DNA of 64,000 nucleotides from Streptosporangium pseudovulgare (GTDB lineage Bacteria > Actinomycetota > Actinomycetes > Streptosporangiales > Streptosporangiaceae), in NCBI RefSeq assembly GCF_014648055.1, contig NZ_BMQJ01000010.1, positions 124,001 to 188,000 on the forward strand, given 5' to 3'. Shown piece by piece: positions 56,598 through 64,000 of the stretch (position 1 is its first letter; every line of letters begins with the position of its first letter). A program made the position numbers and the translations under genes. The notes beneath the pieces were generated by a model that saw only the letters and a program-made list of their open reading frames with translations, did not search any database and was not told the DNA's origin.

Positions 56598-56948
56598 TCA
56601 GAAGGGAGGCACCGGGGCGGCCGGTGCCGCGGGCGCGCCCGGTGACCGGGAACCCGCCGGCAGCAGCGGCTCGCAGGCCTTCACCGCCGCCCCGTACTTC
56701 CGGGACATGACGTCGACGCGTTCTCCCCTGATGTCGAGGTCGACCAGCCCGTCGGAGGAGAACGAGACCTCGGGGAAGCCGGGCAGCCCGTGCGAGCGCA
56801 TGCACGCGGTGAACCTCCCCGCGCCGTCGGCGGGGTCCCCAGCCGAGGAAGCCGCCACCCCGCCCGTTCCCGCCGCGAACGCCGCGAGTACTACGGCGGT
56901 GAGTACCGCGGCGGCGAGCACCCCCTTTTTGACCGTCGAGTCGAACAT
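56598..56948 (-). CDS. Secreted small protein
   Basis: A 116-residue protein with signal peptide (MFDSTVKKGVLAAAVLTAVV) and a Cys pair (FTACMRSHGLP and KACEPLLP) in a short conserved module that recalls the DUF- type 'CMRxHGxPxFP' secreted domain found next to two-component and efflux genes in actinomycetes. ATG 56948 follows AAGGAG. Divergent from the OmpR/kinase pair, which may control it. Confidence 0.75.
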   Translation of the reverse strand: MFDSTVKKGVLAAAVLTAVVLAAFAAGTGGVAASSAGDPADGAGRFTACMRSHGLPGFPEVSFSSDGLVDLDIRGERVDVMSRKYGAAVKACEPLLPAGSRSPGAPAAPAAPVPPF

Positions 56949-57059
56949 GATCACTCCTTTCGGTTCCGTCGGTGCGTCCAGACAAGCCGAGGGCCGGTTA
57001 CCGGACCGCAACGGCGACGGTCACCCCGCTGTAACCGGGCGACGAGGATGCTGGGGATC

Positions 57060-57713
57060 ATGAGGGTGCTGATCGTCGAAGACCACGAGGAACTGGCCCT
57101 GACGGTGGCCACGGGGCTGCGCCGTGAGGGCATGGCCGTCGACGTCGCGCTGGACGGCCACGCCGCGCTCGACCGCACCTCGGCCAACCACTACGACGTG
57201 GTCGTCCTCGATCGGGACCTGCCCGGTCTGCACGGCGACGAGGTGTGCAGGTCGCTGGTCGGCGCCGGTCACCCGGCGCGGGTGCTGATGCTCACCGCCG
57301 CCGGGACGATCGACGACAGGGTGACCGGGCTGGGCATCGGCGCCGACGACTACCTTCCCAAACCGTTCGCCTTCGCCGAGCTGGTCGCCCGGATCCGGGC
57401 GCTGGTCAGACGGGCCGGCCCGGTGCTCCCGCCGGTGCTCGTCCGTGATGGACTGCGGCTGGATCCGGCCACCCGGATCGCCACCCGTGACGGACGCCGG
57501 CTGTCGCTGAGCCCCAAGGAGTTCGCCGTGCTGGAGCTGCTCCTGGCGGCCGGAGGCGCGGTGGTCTCCGCCGAGCAGCTGCTGGAGCGGTGCTGGGACG
57601 AGTTCGCCGACCCGTTCACGCAGACCGTGAAGGTGACGATCAGCAGGCTGCGCCGTAAACTCGGCGACCCGCCGCTGATCGAGACGGTCCCGCAGGCCGG
57701 ATACCGGATATGA
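57060..57713 (+). CDS. OmpR-type response regulator
   Basis: A 217-residue regulator: receiver 1-115 with phospho-acceptor VVVLDRDLPG (Asp near 51) and Lys in YLPKPFAFAE, then an OmpR winged helix (LSLSPKEFAVLELLLAAGGA ... VTISRLRRKL). Its stop overlaps the kinase start by 4 bases (ATGA). ATG 57060 is preferred over 57048. Confidence 0.95.
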   Translation: MRVLIVEDHEELALTVATGLRREGMAVDVALDGHAALDRTSANHYDVVVLDRDLPGLHGDEVCRSLVGAGHPARVLMLTAAGTIDDRVTGLGIGADDYLPKPFAFAELVARIRALVRRAGPVLPPVLVRDGLRLDPATRIATRDGRRLSLSPKEFAVLELLLAAGGAVVSAEQLLERCWDEFADPFTQTVKVTISRLRRKLGDPPLIETVPQAGYRI

Positions 57714-58804
57714 GGCGGACGGTACGGCTGCGCCTGGCCCTGCTCTACAGCGGCCTGTTCCTGGTGGCGGGAGCGCTGCTGGTCGCGCTCATCTACGTCC
57801 TGGTCGAGTTCTCCCCCTTTCCCGGTCCGCCTGCCGCTCCCGCGCCGCCCGGCGGACCCGTACCGTCCGTACGGGCGCCCGGGCCGGAGCAGACCGACCA
57901 CCTACGCCGGCTGCTGGTCAACTCCCTGATCGCACTGGTGGTCATGGCGTTCGCGGCGACGCTGCTGGGCTGGCACATGGCCGGCCGTGTGCTGCGGCCG
58001 CTGGGGGAGATGACCGCCACGGTCCGGCGCATCACGGCCGACCGGCTCGACCGGCGGCTGGCCGCGTCCGGGCCGGACGACGAGCTCAAGGAGCTGGCCG
58101 ACACCTTCGATGAGCTGCTGGACCGGCTGGAGGCCGCGTTCACCGCGCAGCGGCGGTTCGTCGCCAACGCCTCCCACGAACTACGCACCCCGCTGACACT
58201 GCAGCGGGCCATGGCCGAGGTGGCACTCGCCGACCCGGCGGCCGACACGGAGTCCCTCCGGAAGGTCCTGGAACGCGTGCTGGTCGCGGGCAGGAACCAG
58301 GAGAGGCTCATCGAGGCCCTGCTCACGCTGGCCCGCAGCCAGCAGGGCCTACAGCATCGGCAGTCCTTCGACCTGGCCGAGATCGCCGGTCAGGCCATCG
58401 GCCACCGCGACGACCAGGGGCCTCGCGTCGAGTCCGTCCTGCGGCAGGCTCCCGGCCACGGTGATCGCGCCCTGGTCGAGCGCCTGGCCGGCAACCTGCT
58501 GGACAACGCTCTGCGGCACAACGTGCCCGGTGGGTGGGTGAGGGTGGAGACCGCCGTACGGTACGGACGTCCCACCCTCAGGGTCTCCAACAGCGGTCCG
58601 GTGATCCCGGCCGACCGGCTGCCCGTGCTCCTGCAGCCCTTCCAGCGCCTGGAGGCCGGCCGGAAGGCCGGTGGTGAGGGCCTGGGGCTGGGCCTGTCGA
58701 TCGTGGCCGCCATCGTCGAGGCGCACCGGGGCACGTTGGAGATCCGCCCCCTTCCGGCGGGAGGGCTCGACGTGAGCGTCACCCTCGACCGTCCCGGTGC
58801 CTGA
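57710..58804 (+). CDS. OmpR-partner sensor histidine kinase
   Basis: A 364-residue kinase: helix 8-30, short Pro-rich extracytoplasmic loop, helix 65-85, HAMP (LRPLGEMTATVRRI), phospho-histidine FVANASHELRTPL and ATPase boxes NLLDNALRHN and EGLGLGLSIV. Works with the coupled response regulator. The signal is unknown; the adjacent secreted Cys-pair protein is a candidate partner or output. Confidence 0.95.
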   Translation: MRRTVRLRLALLYSGLFLVAGALLVALIYVLVEFSPFPGPPAAPAPPGGPVPSVRAPGPEQTDHLRRLLVNSLIALVVMAFAATLLGWHMAGRVLRPLGEMTATVRRITADRLDRRLAASGPDDELKELADTFDELLDRLEAAFTAQRRFVANASHELRTPLTLQRAMAEVALADPAADTESLRKVLERVLVAGRNQERLIEALLTLARSQQGLQHRQSFDLAEIAGQAIGHRDDQGPRVESVLRQAPGHGDRALVERLAGNLLDNALRHNVPGGWVRVETAVRYGRPTLRVSNSGPVIPADRLPVLLQPFQRLEAGRKAGGEGLGLGLSIVAAIVEAHRGTLEIRPLPAGGLDVSVTLDRPGA

Positions 58805-58892
58805 GCGGACCCGTGGCGGACACGCGGCCGGCGTCACGGCCGCCCTCGGCTGACGCCGCCGACGCCGGGGCGAGCGGGGAGCCAGGAGGTCA

Positions 58893-59567
58893 TCAGGGTC
58901 GGTCCCACCGGTAGCGGCGTTCCGGGCGTCCCGTGGCACCGTACTTCAGGGAGACACGGACGTGTCCCAGGGTGACGAGATGCTCCAGGTAGCGGCGGGC
59001 GCTGACCCGGGAGATCCCCACGCGGGAGGCGCACTCCCCGGCCGACAACGTGCCGCCCGCGGCGCACAGCTCCCGCCGGACCAGCTCGGCCGTCTCCACG
59101 CTCATGCCCTTGGGCAGAGCGGGGGAGGGCGACGGCCCGGCCCCGGCGATGACCCGGTCCACGTCGGCCTGACTGCTGATGACCACGCTGCCCAGGTCGG
59201 CCCGCCGGGCGGCGTACCGCTCCAGCCGTACGCGCAGGTCGTCGAAGTCGAACGGCTTGAGGAGGTAGCTGTTCACCCCCTGCCGGGCGGCGCCGCGGAC
59301 CGTCTCCATCTCGCGCGCCGCGCTGATCACGATGATGTCGCAGTCGTGTCCCCCGGCACGGATCCGGCCGATGACGTCCAGGCCGAAGAGGTCGGGCAGA
59401 TAGAGGTCGAGCAACACGAGATCCGGGCGCAGCTCGCCGACACGGGTGAGGGCCTGCTCCCCGGTGCCGGCCGTGCCCACCACGCGGAACCCGTCGACCT
59501 TGCCGACGAATCCGCTGTTGATCCTCGCGACCATGAAGTCGTCGTCGACCACGAGCACGTCGATCAC
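58893..59567 (-). CDS. CitB/DcuR-type response regulator
   Basis: A 224-residue regulator: receiver with LVVDDDFMVARIN and LVLLDLYLPDLFG (Asp near 57), Lys in YLLKPFDFDD, then a 100-residue DNA-binding region (GGTLSAGECASRVGISRVSA, HTH). This is the DcuR/CitB class that controls di- or tricarboxylate uptake. GTG 59567 overlaps the kinase stop by 4 bases with GGAGG upstream. The divergent tctCBA operon is the expected target. Confidence 0.93.
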   Translation of the reverse strand: MIDVLVVDDDFMVARINSGFVGKVDGFRVVGTAGTGEQALTRVGELRPDLVLLDLYLPDLFGLDVIGRIRAGGHDCDIIVISAAREMETVRGAARQGVNSYLLKPFDFDDLRVRLERYAARRADLGSVVISSQADVDRVIAGAGPSPSPALPKGMSVETAELVRRELCAAGGTLSAGECASRVGISRVSARRYLEHLVTLGHVRVSLKYGATGRPERRYRWDRP

Positions 59568-61204
59568 AGGGACACCTCCAGCAGTTCCCGGGGCACGCGG
59601 CCGACGGACATCCGGGCGGTGAACATCGCCCCATCGGCGGTGTTGGTGACGGCCACCTCGCCGCCGCGGCGGCGGCAGACGAGCTGCGTGAGCGCCAGTC
59701 CGATCCCTCGCTCGCCCCCCAGGGCGGCCTTGGTGGTGAAGCCCCGGGTGAAGACCTCCCGGGCGAGCTCGGGGGCGACGCCGGGGCCGGAGTCGCGCAC
59801 CACGATCTCGACGCTGGAGGCGTCCTGGCGCAGCTCGACCTCCACCCACGCTTCCGGCTCCCCGCTCGCGGCGCCCGCCACGTCGACCGCGGCCTCGATG
59901 GCGTTGTCGACCAGGTTGCCCGTGACCGTCGCCACGTCGGCCGCGTCCACCGGGTCCAGCCGGTCCAGGGTGGTGCGGTCGGACAGCCGGAGCTCGACCC
60001 GGCGTTCGGCCGCGAGCGCGGACTTCGCCGTCAGCAGCGCGGCGACCGCGTTGTCGCGGACCCGGGTGGCCAGGGCCAGGTCGAGGGACTCGCGATGCTT
60101 CCTCAGCGCCCGGATGTACCGGACGACCTCGTCGTGCTCGTCCACCTGGATCAGGCCCGAGATGACGTGGAGCTGGTTGGCGAACTCGTGGGCCTGGGCG
60201 CGCAGCAGCTCGGTGGAGCTGCGGAAGGACCCCAGCTCGCGTTCCAGCTGGGCCAGTTCGGTCCGGTCGCGCAGGGTGGTCACCGAGCCGAGGCGCCGGC
60301 CGTCCTTGACGACGCTCATCCGGTTCATGACCAGCACCCGCCCGCGGTAGATGACGATCTCGTCGCGGGCCTCCTCGTTCCCGGCGAGCACGTCGTACAG
60401 GCGTCCCTCGACGCCGAGCGCCCGCAGGGTCATCCCCACGCAGTGGCCGGGGAGATCCAGCAGCGTCCGGCCCATGTCGTTGACCAGCGTGAGCCGCAAC
60501 TGCGGGTCGAGCGCGACGACGCCTTCGGCGATGCCGTGCAGCATGGCCTCCCGGTGCTCGGCGAGCCCCGCGATCTCACGCGGCTCCATGCCGAGGGTCT
60601 GCCGTTTGATGCGCCGGGCCAGCAACCAGGAGCCCAGCACACCCAGCGCGCTGGCGACCCCCAGGTGGACCAGCAGGTAGGACGACGCGCCGACCAGACG
60701 CTGCCAGGCGGTGGGAGCGGCGACCCCGATCATCACGGTCCCGAGGTGGCGGCCGTGATCCTCCGGCTCGGCCCCCAGCACCGGGACCTGGGCGACCAGC
60801 TCACGGGTCCCGCCGACCAGGAGGTAACCGGACCAGCCCCGGGTCCGGGCGGCGCCGGGAGCGCTCAGCGGCAGGGGCGTCCCGAGCAGCGTGGCGTCCG
60901 AGGAGCCGACGATCCTGCCGCCGACGTCGGCGATCGAGACGGAGGTGACGCCGGATTCGGTGAGCGTCGACTGCACCAGCGGGGCGAGCACCTCGGCGGG
61001 CGCCGGCTGGTCGATCTGGCTGCGGACCAGGGGGTTCCACGACAGCTGCTCGGCCAGCGCCGTCACCCGGCGCCCCTCGACCCGGTCGAAGGTCGCCTCG
61101 GACTGGGCCAGCGAGATGGCGCCGACGGCGAACAGCACCACCACGACGATGACGAGCTGCAGGGCCAGCAACTCGCCCGCCAGGGTCGGGCCACGAGATC
61201 TCAT
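59564..61204 (-). CDS. CitA/DcuS-type sensor histidine kinase
   Basis: About 546 residues: helix 13-33, an extracytoplasmic PAS/PDC-type sensor (about 40-170, GVTSVSIADVGGRIVGSSDA), helix 180-200, cytoplasmic PAS (MLHGIAEGVVALDPQLRLTL), SpoOB-type phosphoacceptor AQAHEFANQLHVISGL and ATPase boxes NLVDNAIEAA and DSGPGVAPE. Senses a carboxylate and drives the partner regulator. ATG 61204 is preferred to GTG 61210. Confidence 0.94.
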   Translation of the reverse strand: MRSRGPTLAGELLALQLVIVVVVLFAVGAISLAQSEATFDRVEGRRVTALAEQLSWNPLVRSQIDQPAPAEVLAPLVQSTLTESGVTSVSIADVGGRIVGSSDATLLGTPLPLSAPGAARTRGWSGYLLVGGTRELVAQVPVLGAEPEDHGRHLGTVMIGVAAPTAWQRLVGASSYLLVHLGVASALGVLGSWLLARRIKRQTLGMEPREIAGLAEHREAMLHGIAEGVVALDPQLRLTLVNDMGRTLLDLPGHCVGMTLRALGVEGRLYDVLAGNEEARDEIVIYRGRVLVMNRMSVVKDGRRLGSVTTLRDRTELAQLERELGSFRSSTELLRAQAHEFANQLHVISGLIQVDEHDEVVRYIRALRKHRESLDLALATRVRDNAVAALLTAKSALAAERRVELRLSDRTTLDRLDPVDAADVATVTGNLVDNAIEAAVDVAGAASGEPEAWVEVELRQDASSVEIVVRDSGPGVAPELAREVFTRGFTTKAALGGERGIGLALTQLVCRRRGGEVAVTNTADGAMFTARMSVGRVPRELLEVSL

Positions 61205-61264
61205 GACCACAATGAACTCAATCTCCGCTGCTCACAGAAGGAAGACGGCCTGCCGCCCGACTCG

Positions 61265-61270
61265 CATAAT
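61265..61270 (+). promoter_or_regulatory. Likely -10 box for tctC
   Basis: CATAAT lies 37 bases before the tctC start, the best Pribnow-like hexamer in the divergent gap 61205-61306. No convincing -35 is seen, as expected if the response regulator activates it. Confidence 0.4.
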
Positions 61271-61306
61271 CATGGCCCGAAACCTCTCACCAGGAAAGAG
61301 ACGATT

Positions 61307-62311
61307 GTGAGAAACCGGATCAACGTTCTCCTCGCCGCCCTCGCGGCGCTGTCGGCCCTGGCGGCAGGGGGCTGTGGCGCGACGGCGGAGAAGGGAACCG
61401 GCGCGGCGGCGGCCGGCGGCCCGGTCACCGGGCTGCGCCTCATGGTGCCCAACACCCCCGGAGGGGGATACGACACCACCGCGCGGACGGCGGCCAAGGT
61501 CATGGAGGACGCGAAGATCGCTTCGGGCGTCCAGGTGTTCAACCTTCCCGGCGCGGGCGGCACGGTGGGCCTCCAGCGGATGATCAACGAGAAGGGCAAC
61601 GGCAAACTGGCCATGCAGATGGGCCTGGGGGTCGTCGGCGCGTCGTACACGTCCAAGTCGGAGGCGACGCTGTCCCAGACCACCCCCCTCGCCAAGCTCA
61701 TCGAGGAGGCCGGCGCGATCGTCGTGTCGAAGGACTCGCCGTACCGGACGATCGAGGACCTCGTCGCCGCCTGGAAGAAGGACCCGAAGAAGGTCACGGT
61801 CGGCGGCGGCTCGTCGCCGGGAGGGCCGGACCACCTGCTGCCGATGCGGCTGGCCAAGGTCGTCGGGATCGACCCCCGGCAGGTCAACTACGTCTCCTAC
61901 GACGGCGGCGGCGAACTGCTGCCGGCGATCCTCGGCGACAAGGTCGGCTTCGGCGCGAGCGGCTACAGCGAGTTCCTGGACCAGGTGAACGCCGGCCAGC
62001 TGAGGGTGCTGGCGGTGACCAGCACGGAGCCGGTCCCGGTGCTGAAGGACGTCCCCACCCTCAAGGCGTCGGGCATCGATCTGGTCTTCACGAACTGGCG
62101 CGGGATCGTGGCCCCGCCCGGCATCGGCGACGCCGACAGGCGGATGTGGATCGACGCGCTCACCCGGATGCACGACTCGCAGCAGTGGAAGGCCGAGCTG
62201 ACCAAGCGCGGCTGGACCGACTCCTTCGTCACCGGCGACCCGTTCGCCGCCTACCTGGCCGAGCAGGACAAGAGCGTCGCCTCCATCCTCGCAGAGCTCG
62301 GGCTGGCATGA
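61307..62311 (+). CDS. tctC: Tripartite tricarboxylate transporter substrate-binding lipoprotein
   Basis: A 334-residue Bug/TctC-family receptor: lipoprotein signal peptide with LAAGGC (Cys near 23), then the family signatures LMVPNTPGGGYDTTAR and GGSSPGGPDHLLP, DKVGFGASGYSEF, and FTNWRGIVAPPGI. Binds tri- or dicarboxylates outside the cell and delivers them to TctAB. GTG 61307 with AGGAAAGAG upstream. Coupled to tctB by 4 bases. Confidence 0.95.
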   Translation: MRNRINVLLAALAALSALAAGGCGATAEKGTGAAAAGGPVTGLRLMVPNTPGGGYDTTARTAAKVMEDAKIASGVQVFNLPGAGGTVGLQRMINEKGNGKLAMQMGLGVVGASYTSKSEATLSQTTPLAKLIEEAGAIVVSKDSPYRTIEDLVAAWKKDPKKVTVGGGSSPGGPDHLLPMRLAKVVGIDPRQVNYVSYDGGGELLPAILGDKVGFGASGYSEFLDQVNAGQLRVLAVTSTEPVPVLKDVPTLKASGIDLVFTNWRGIVAPPGIGDADRRMWIDALTRMHDSQQWKAELTKRGWTDSFVTGDPFAAYLAEQDKSVASILAELGLA

Positions 62312-62928
62312 GCGAGCAAGAACCCGCCCACGGGCACGGCGCGAGCCGCGAGGGCGACCGTACGAGCGTGCGGGCGGACGAGCGGCGCTCACCGGGTGAG
62401 CGGCCTTCACCGGACGAGCGGACCTCGCTCGGCGACGGGCCTCGGAGCGGGGACCGCGCGCAGTACGGCGTGTGCGCGTTCCTCGCCCTGCTGGGCGCGC
62501 TGGTGATCGTCGACGCCCTCAGCATCACCCCCCTGACCAGCAGCAACGACCCCATCGGCCCCCGTTCGGTGCCGGTGCTCCTGGGTGTGGCCCTTCTGGT
62601 GGTCGCGGTCGTGTACGGCGTGGACGTCGCGAGGGGAGGCCGCGGCGAGCCGGAGGCAGGTGAGGACGTGGACCTGTCCACCGCGATGGACTGGCGGACG
62701 GTCCTGCTGCTGGCGGGCGCCTTCGCGGCCAACGCCGTGCTGATCGAGCCCCTCGGCTGGGTCATCAGCGGGACCGTCATGTTCTGGGGGGCGGCCTTCG
62801 CCCTGGGCAACAGGCACCACGTGCGTGGCCTGATGATCGCGGTCGTGCTGTCGCTGGTCACGTTCTATGTGTTCGCGATCGGCCTCGGGGTCAATCTGCC
62901 GGCCGGCGTGCTGCAGGGGATTCTGTGA
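62308..62928 (+). CDS. tctB: Tripartite tricarboxylate transporter small membrane subunit
   Basis: A 206-residue protein: a long charged cytoplasmic N-terminus (residues 1-50, Arg/Glu/Ser-rich, much longer than usual) and four membrane helices (about 52-73, 85-105, 126-145, 170-195) as in TctB. ATGA overlap with tctC; its stop overlaps tctA by one base. Confidence 0.92.
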   Translation: MSEQEPAHGHGASREGDRTSVRADERRSPGERPSPDERTSLGDGPRSGDRAQYGVCAFLALLGALVIVDALSITPLTSSNDPIGPRSVPVLLGVALLVVAVVYGVDVARGGRGEPEAGEDVDLSTAMDWRTVLLLAGAFAANAVLIEPLGWVISGTVMFWGAAFALGNRHHVRGLMIAVVLSLVTFYVFAIGLGVNLPAGVLQGIL

Positions 62929-64000
62929 TGGACAACCTCGGCCACCTGCTCGACGGGTTCGTCAACGTGCTGTCCCCGGGCAACCTGCTCATGGCGCTGC
63001 TCGGGGTGGTCGCCGGGACCGCCGTCGGGGTGCTTCCCGGCATCGGCCCGGCCATGACGGTCGCGCTGCTGCTTCCGGTGACATACGGCATGGACCCGAC
63101 CCAGGCGTTCATCCTGTTCGCCGGCATCTACTACGGCGGCATGTACGGCGGTTCGACCACGTCCATCCTGCTCAACACGCCGGGTGAGTCGTCCTCGGTC
63201 ATCACCTCGATCGAGGGCAACAAGATGGCCAAGGCCGGGAGGGCGGCGCAGGCGCTCGCAACCGCGGCCATCGGCTCGTTCGTCGCCGGCACCATTGCCA
63301 CGCTGCTGCTCGTGTTCGTGACGCCGCTGGTGGTCACGTTCGCGGTCGGCCTCGGCGCACCCGAGTATTTCGCGATCATGCTGCTGGCCTTCGTCGCGGT
63401 GTCGGTGACGCTCGGCTCCTCGCGTGTGCGCGGCTTCGCCTCGCTGCTGCTGGGGCTGGTGATCGGCCTGATCGGCATCGACGGAGTCACGGGCCGGCAG
63501 CGGCTCACGCTGGGAATCCCGCAGCTCGCGGACGGCATCGACGTGGTCGTCGTCGCCGTCGGGATCTTCGCCGTGGGGGAGGCGCTGTGGGTGGCCGCGC
63601 ACATGCGCCGCAAGGCCATGCCGGTCATCCCGGTCGGCCGGCCTTGGCTGGGCGCCGAGGACTGGCGCAGATCGTGGAGGCCCTGGCTACGCGGTACCGC
63701 GCTCGGGTTCCCCTTCGGGGCGCTGCCCGGCTCCGGCGCGGAGATTCCGACCTTCCTCTCGTACGCCGTGGAGAAAAGGCTCGCCAGGCGGCCCGAGGAG
63801 TTCGGCCACGGCGCCATCGAAGGCGTCGCCGGACCCGAGGCGGCCAACAACGCCTCCGCCGCGGGAACGCTGGTGCCGATGCTGGCCATCGGACTGCCGA
63901 CCACGGCGACGGCCGCGGTCATGCTCGCGGCCTTCGAGTCGTACGGCATCCAGCCCGGACCGCTGCTGCTCGAACGGCAGCCGGCCCTGGTCTGGACACT
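62928..64000 (+). CDS. tctA: Tripartite tricarboxylate transporter large membrane subunit, partial
   Basis: The first 357 residues of TctA (about 500 expected), running off the window end without a stop. Seen: [20 protein letters not shown], the signature [20 protein letters not shown], and the second repeat [20 protein letters not shown] with [16 protein letters not shown]. It forms the sodium- or proton-coupled carboxylate channel. ATG 62928 overlaps the tctB stop by one base. Confidence 0.95.
   Translation, partial: MDNLGHLLDGFVNVLSPGNLLMALLGVVAGTAVGVLPGIGPAMTVALLLPVTYGMDPTQAFILFAGIYYGGMYGGSTTSILLNTPGESSSVITSIEGNKMAKAGRAAQALATAAIGSFVAGTIATLLLVFVTPLVVTFAVGLGAPEYFAIMLLAFVAVSVTLGSSRVRGFASLLLGLVIGLIGIDGVTGRQRLTLGIPQLADGIDVVVVAVGIFAVGEALWVAAHMRRKAMPVIPVGRPWLGAEDWRRSWRPWLRGTALGFPFGALPGSGAEIPTFLSYAVEKRLARRPEEFGHGAIEGVAGPEAANNASAAGTLVPMLAIGLPTTATAAVMLAAFESYGIQPGPLLLERQPALVWT

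Noticed and set aside
1-64000. tRNA or rRNA genes, or phage attachment sites at the island ends
   Set aside because: No cloverleaf-like T-loop sequence or repeated att core was seen by eye. A tRNAscan and repeat search would settle it.

Overview
This is a very GC-rich (roughly 70 percent) chromosomal window from an actinomycete. Pointers are the GlgM-type glycogen synthase, the XRE/DUF397 pair, DUF2332, the TioE-type double MerR regulator, the Nei2-type glycosylase, many GTG starts and frequent 4-base gene overlaps. The gene types suit Streptosporangiales (Nonomuraea or Streptosporangium-like), but that assignment is inference. No rRNA, tRNA or CRISPR array was seen.

Layout. 0-7 kb: divergent glgC/glgA, a PH-domain protein, a laccase-domain nucleoside enzyme, an ECF41/SigJ sigma factor facing a small membrane protein, a CbiX-like protein lacking its first active-site histidine, and a GNAT enzyme. 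7-13.7 kb: a kynurenine-type block (alpha/beta hydrolase, TioE-type regulator, AsnC regulator divergent from tryptophan 2,3-dioxygenase), then LysR divergent from a DapA-like lyase, and a Nei glycosylase. 14-18.3 kb: ABC ATPase, permease, histidine kinase and LuxR-type response regulator in tight minus-strand pairs, plus DUF2809. 18.4-19.3 kb: a membrane protein and YozG-type HTH pair behind a 16-bp perfect inverted repeat. 19.4-26.7 kb: DUF2332, a TPR/membrane protein coupled to a TPR-AAA ATPase, a LuxR regulator and small genes.

26.7-30.6 kb holds the most unusual unit: three minus-strand genes coupled by 4-base overlaps behind a 21-bp operator-like palindrome. They encode an NrtR-like NUDIX/winged-helix protein, an MTA/SAH-type nucleosidase with a short Gly/Gln motif and helical tail, and a four-helix membrane protein starting with the same motif. 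I read this as a candidate sensor-to-effector conflict (defence) cassette.

31.4-51.1 kb is a defence island: an RNase HI-like gene, an HTH-N6-methylase with a fused specificity-like tail, hsdM, hsdS with a low-GC second half, an XRE/DUF397 pair, a transposase fragment, an AIPR-family gene, an anti-sigma-type ATPase, a WXG100/DUF1023 hydrolase with a lipoprotein, and then hsdR 8 kb downstream of hsdS. hsdR is followed, with two 4-base overlaps, by a small ORF made of nine 7-residue repeats and a Ser/Thr kinase with a repeat tail. A regulatory segment of about 115 bp occurs twice in the island (38.06 and 42.43 kb), marking a rearrangement.

51-58.8 kb: a PEP-mutase-family lyase, DinB, two VOC proteins, a WGR/beta-propeller protein, DUF4288, GNAT, a secreted protein divergent from an OmpR/histidine-kinase pair. 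58.9-64 kb: a CitA/CitB-type two-component system divergent from a TctCBA tricarboxylate uptake operon whose tctA runs off the window end.
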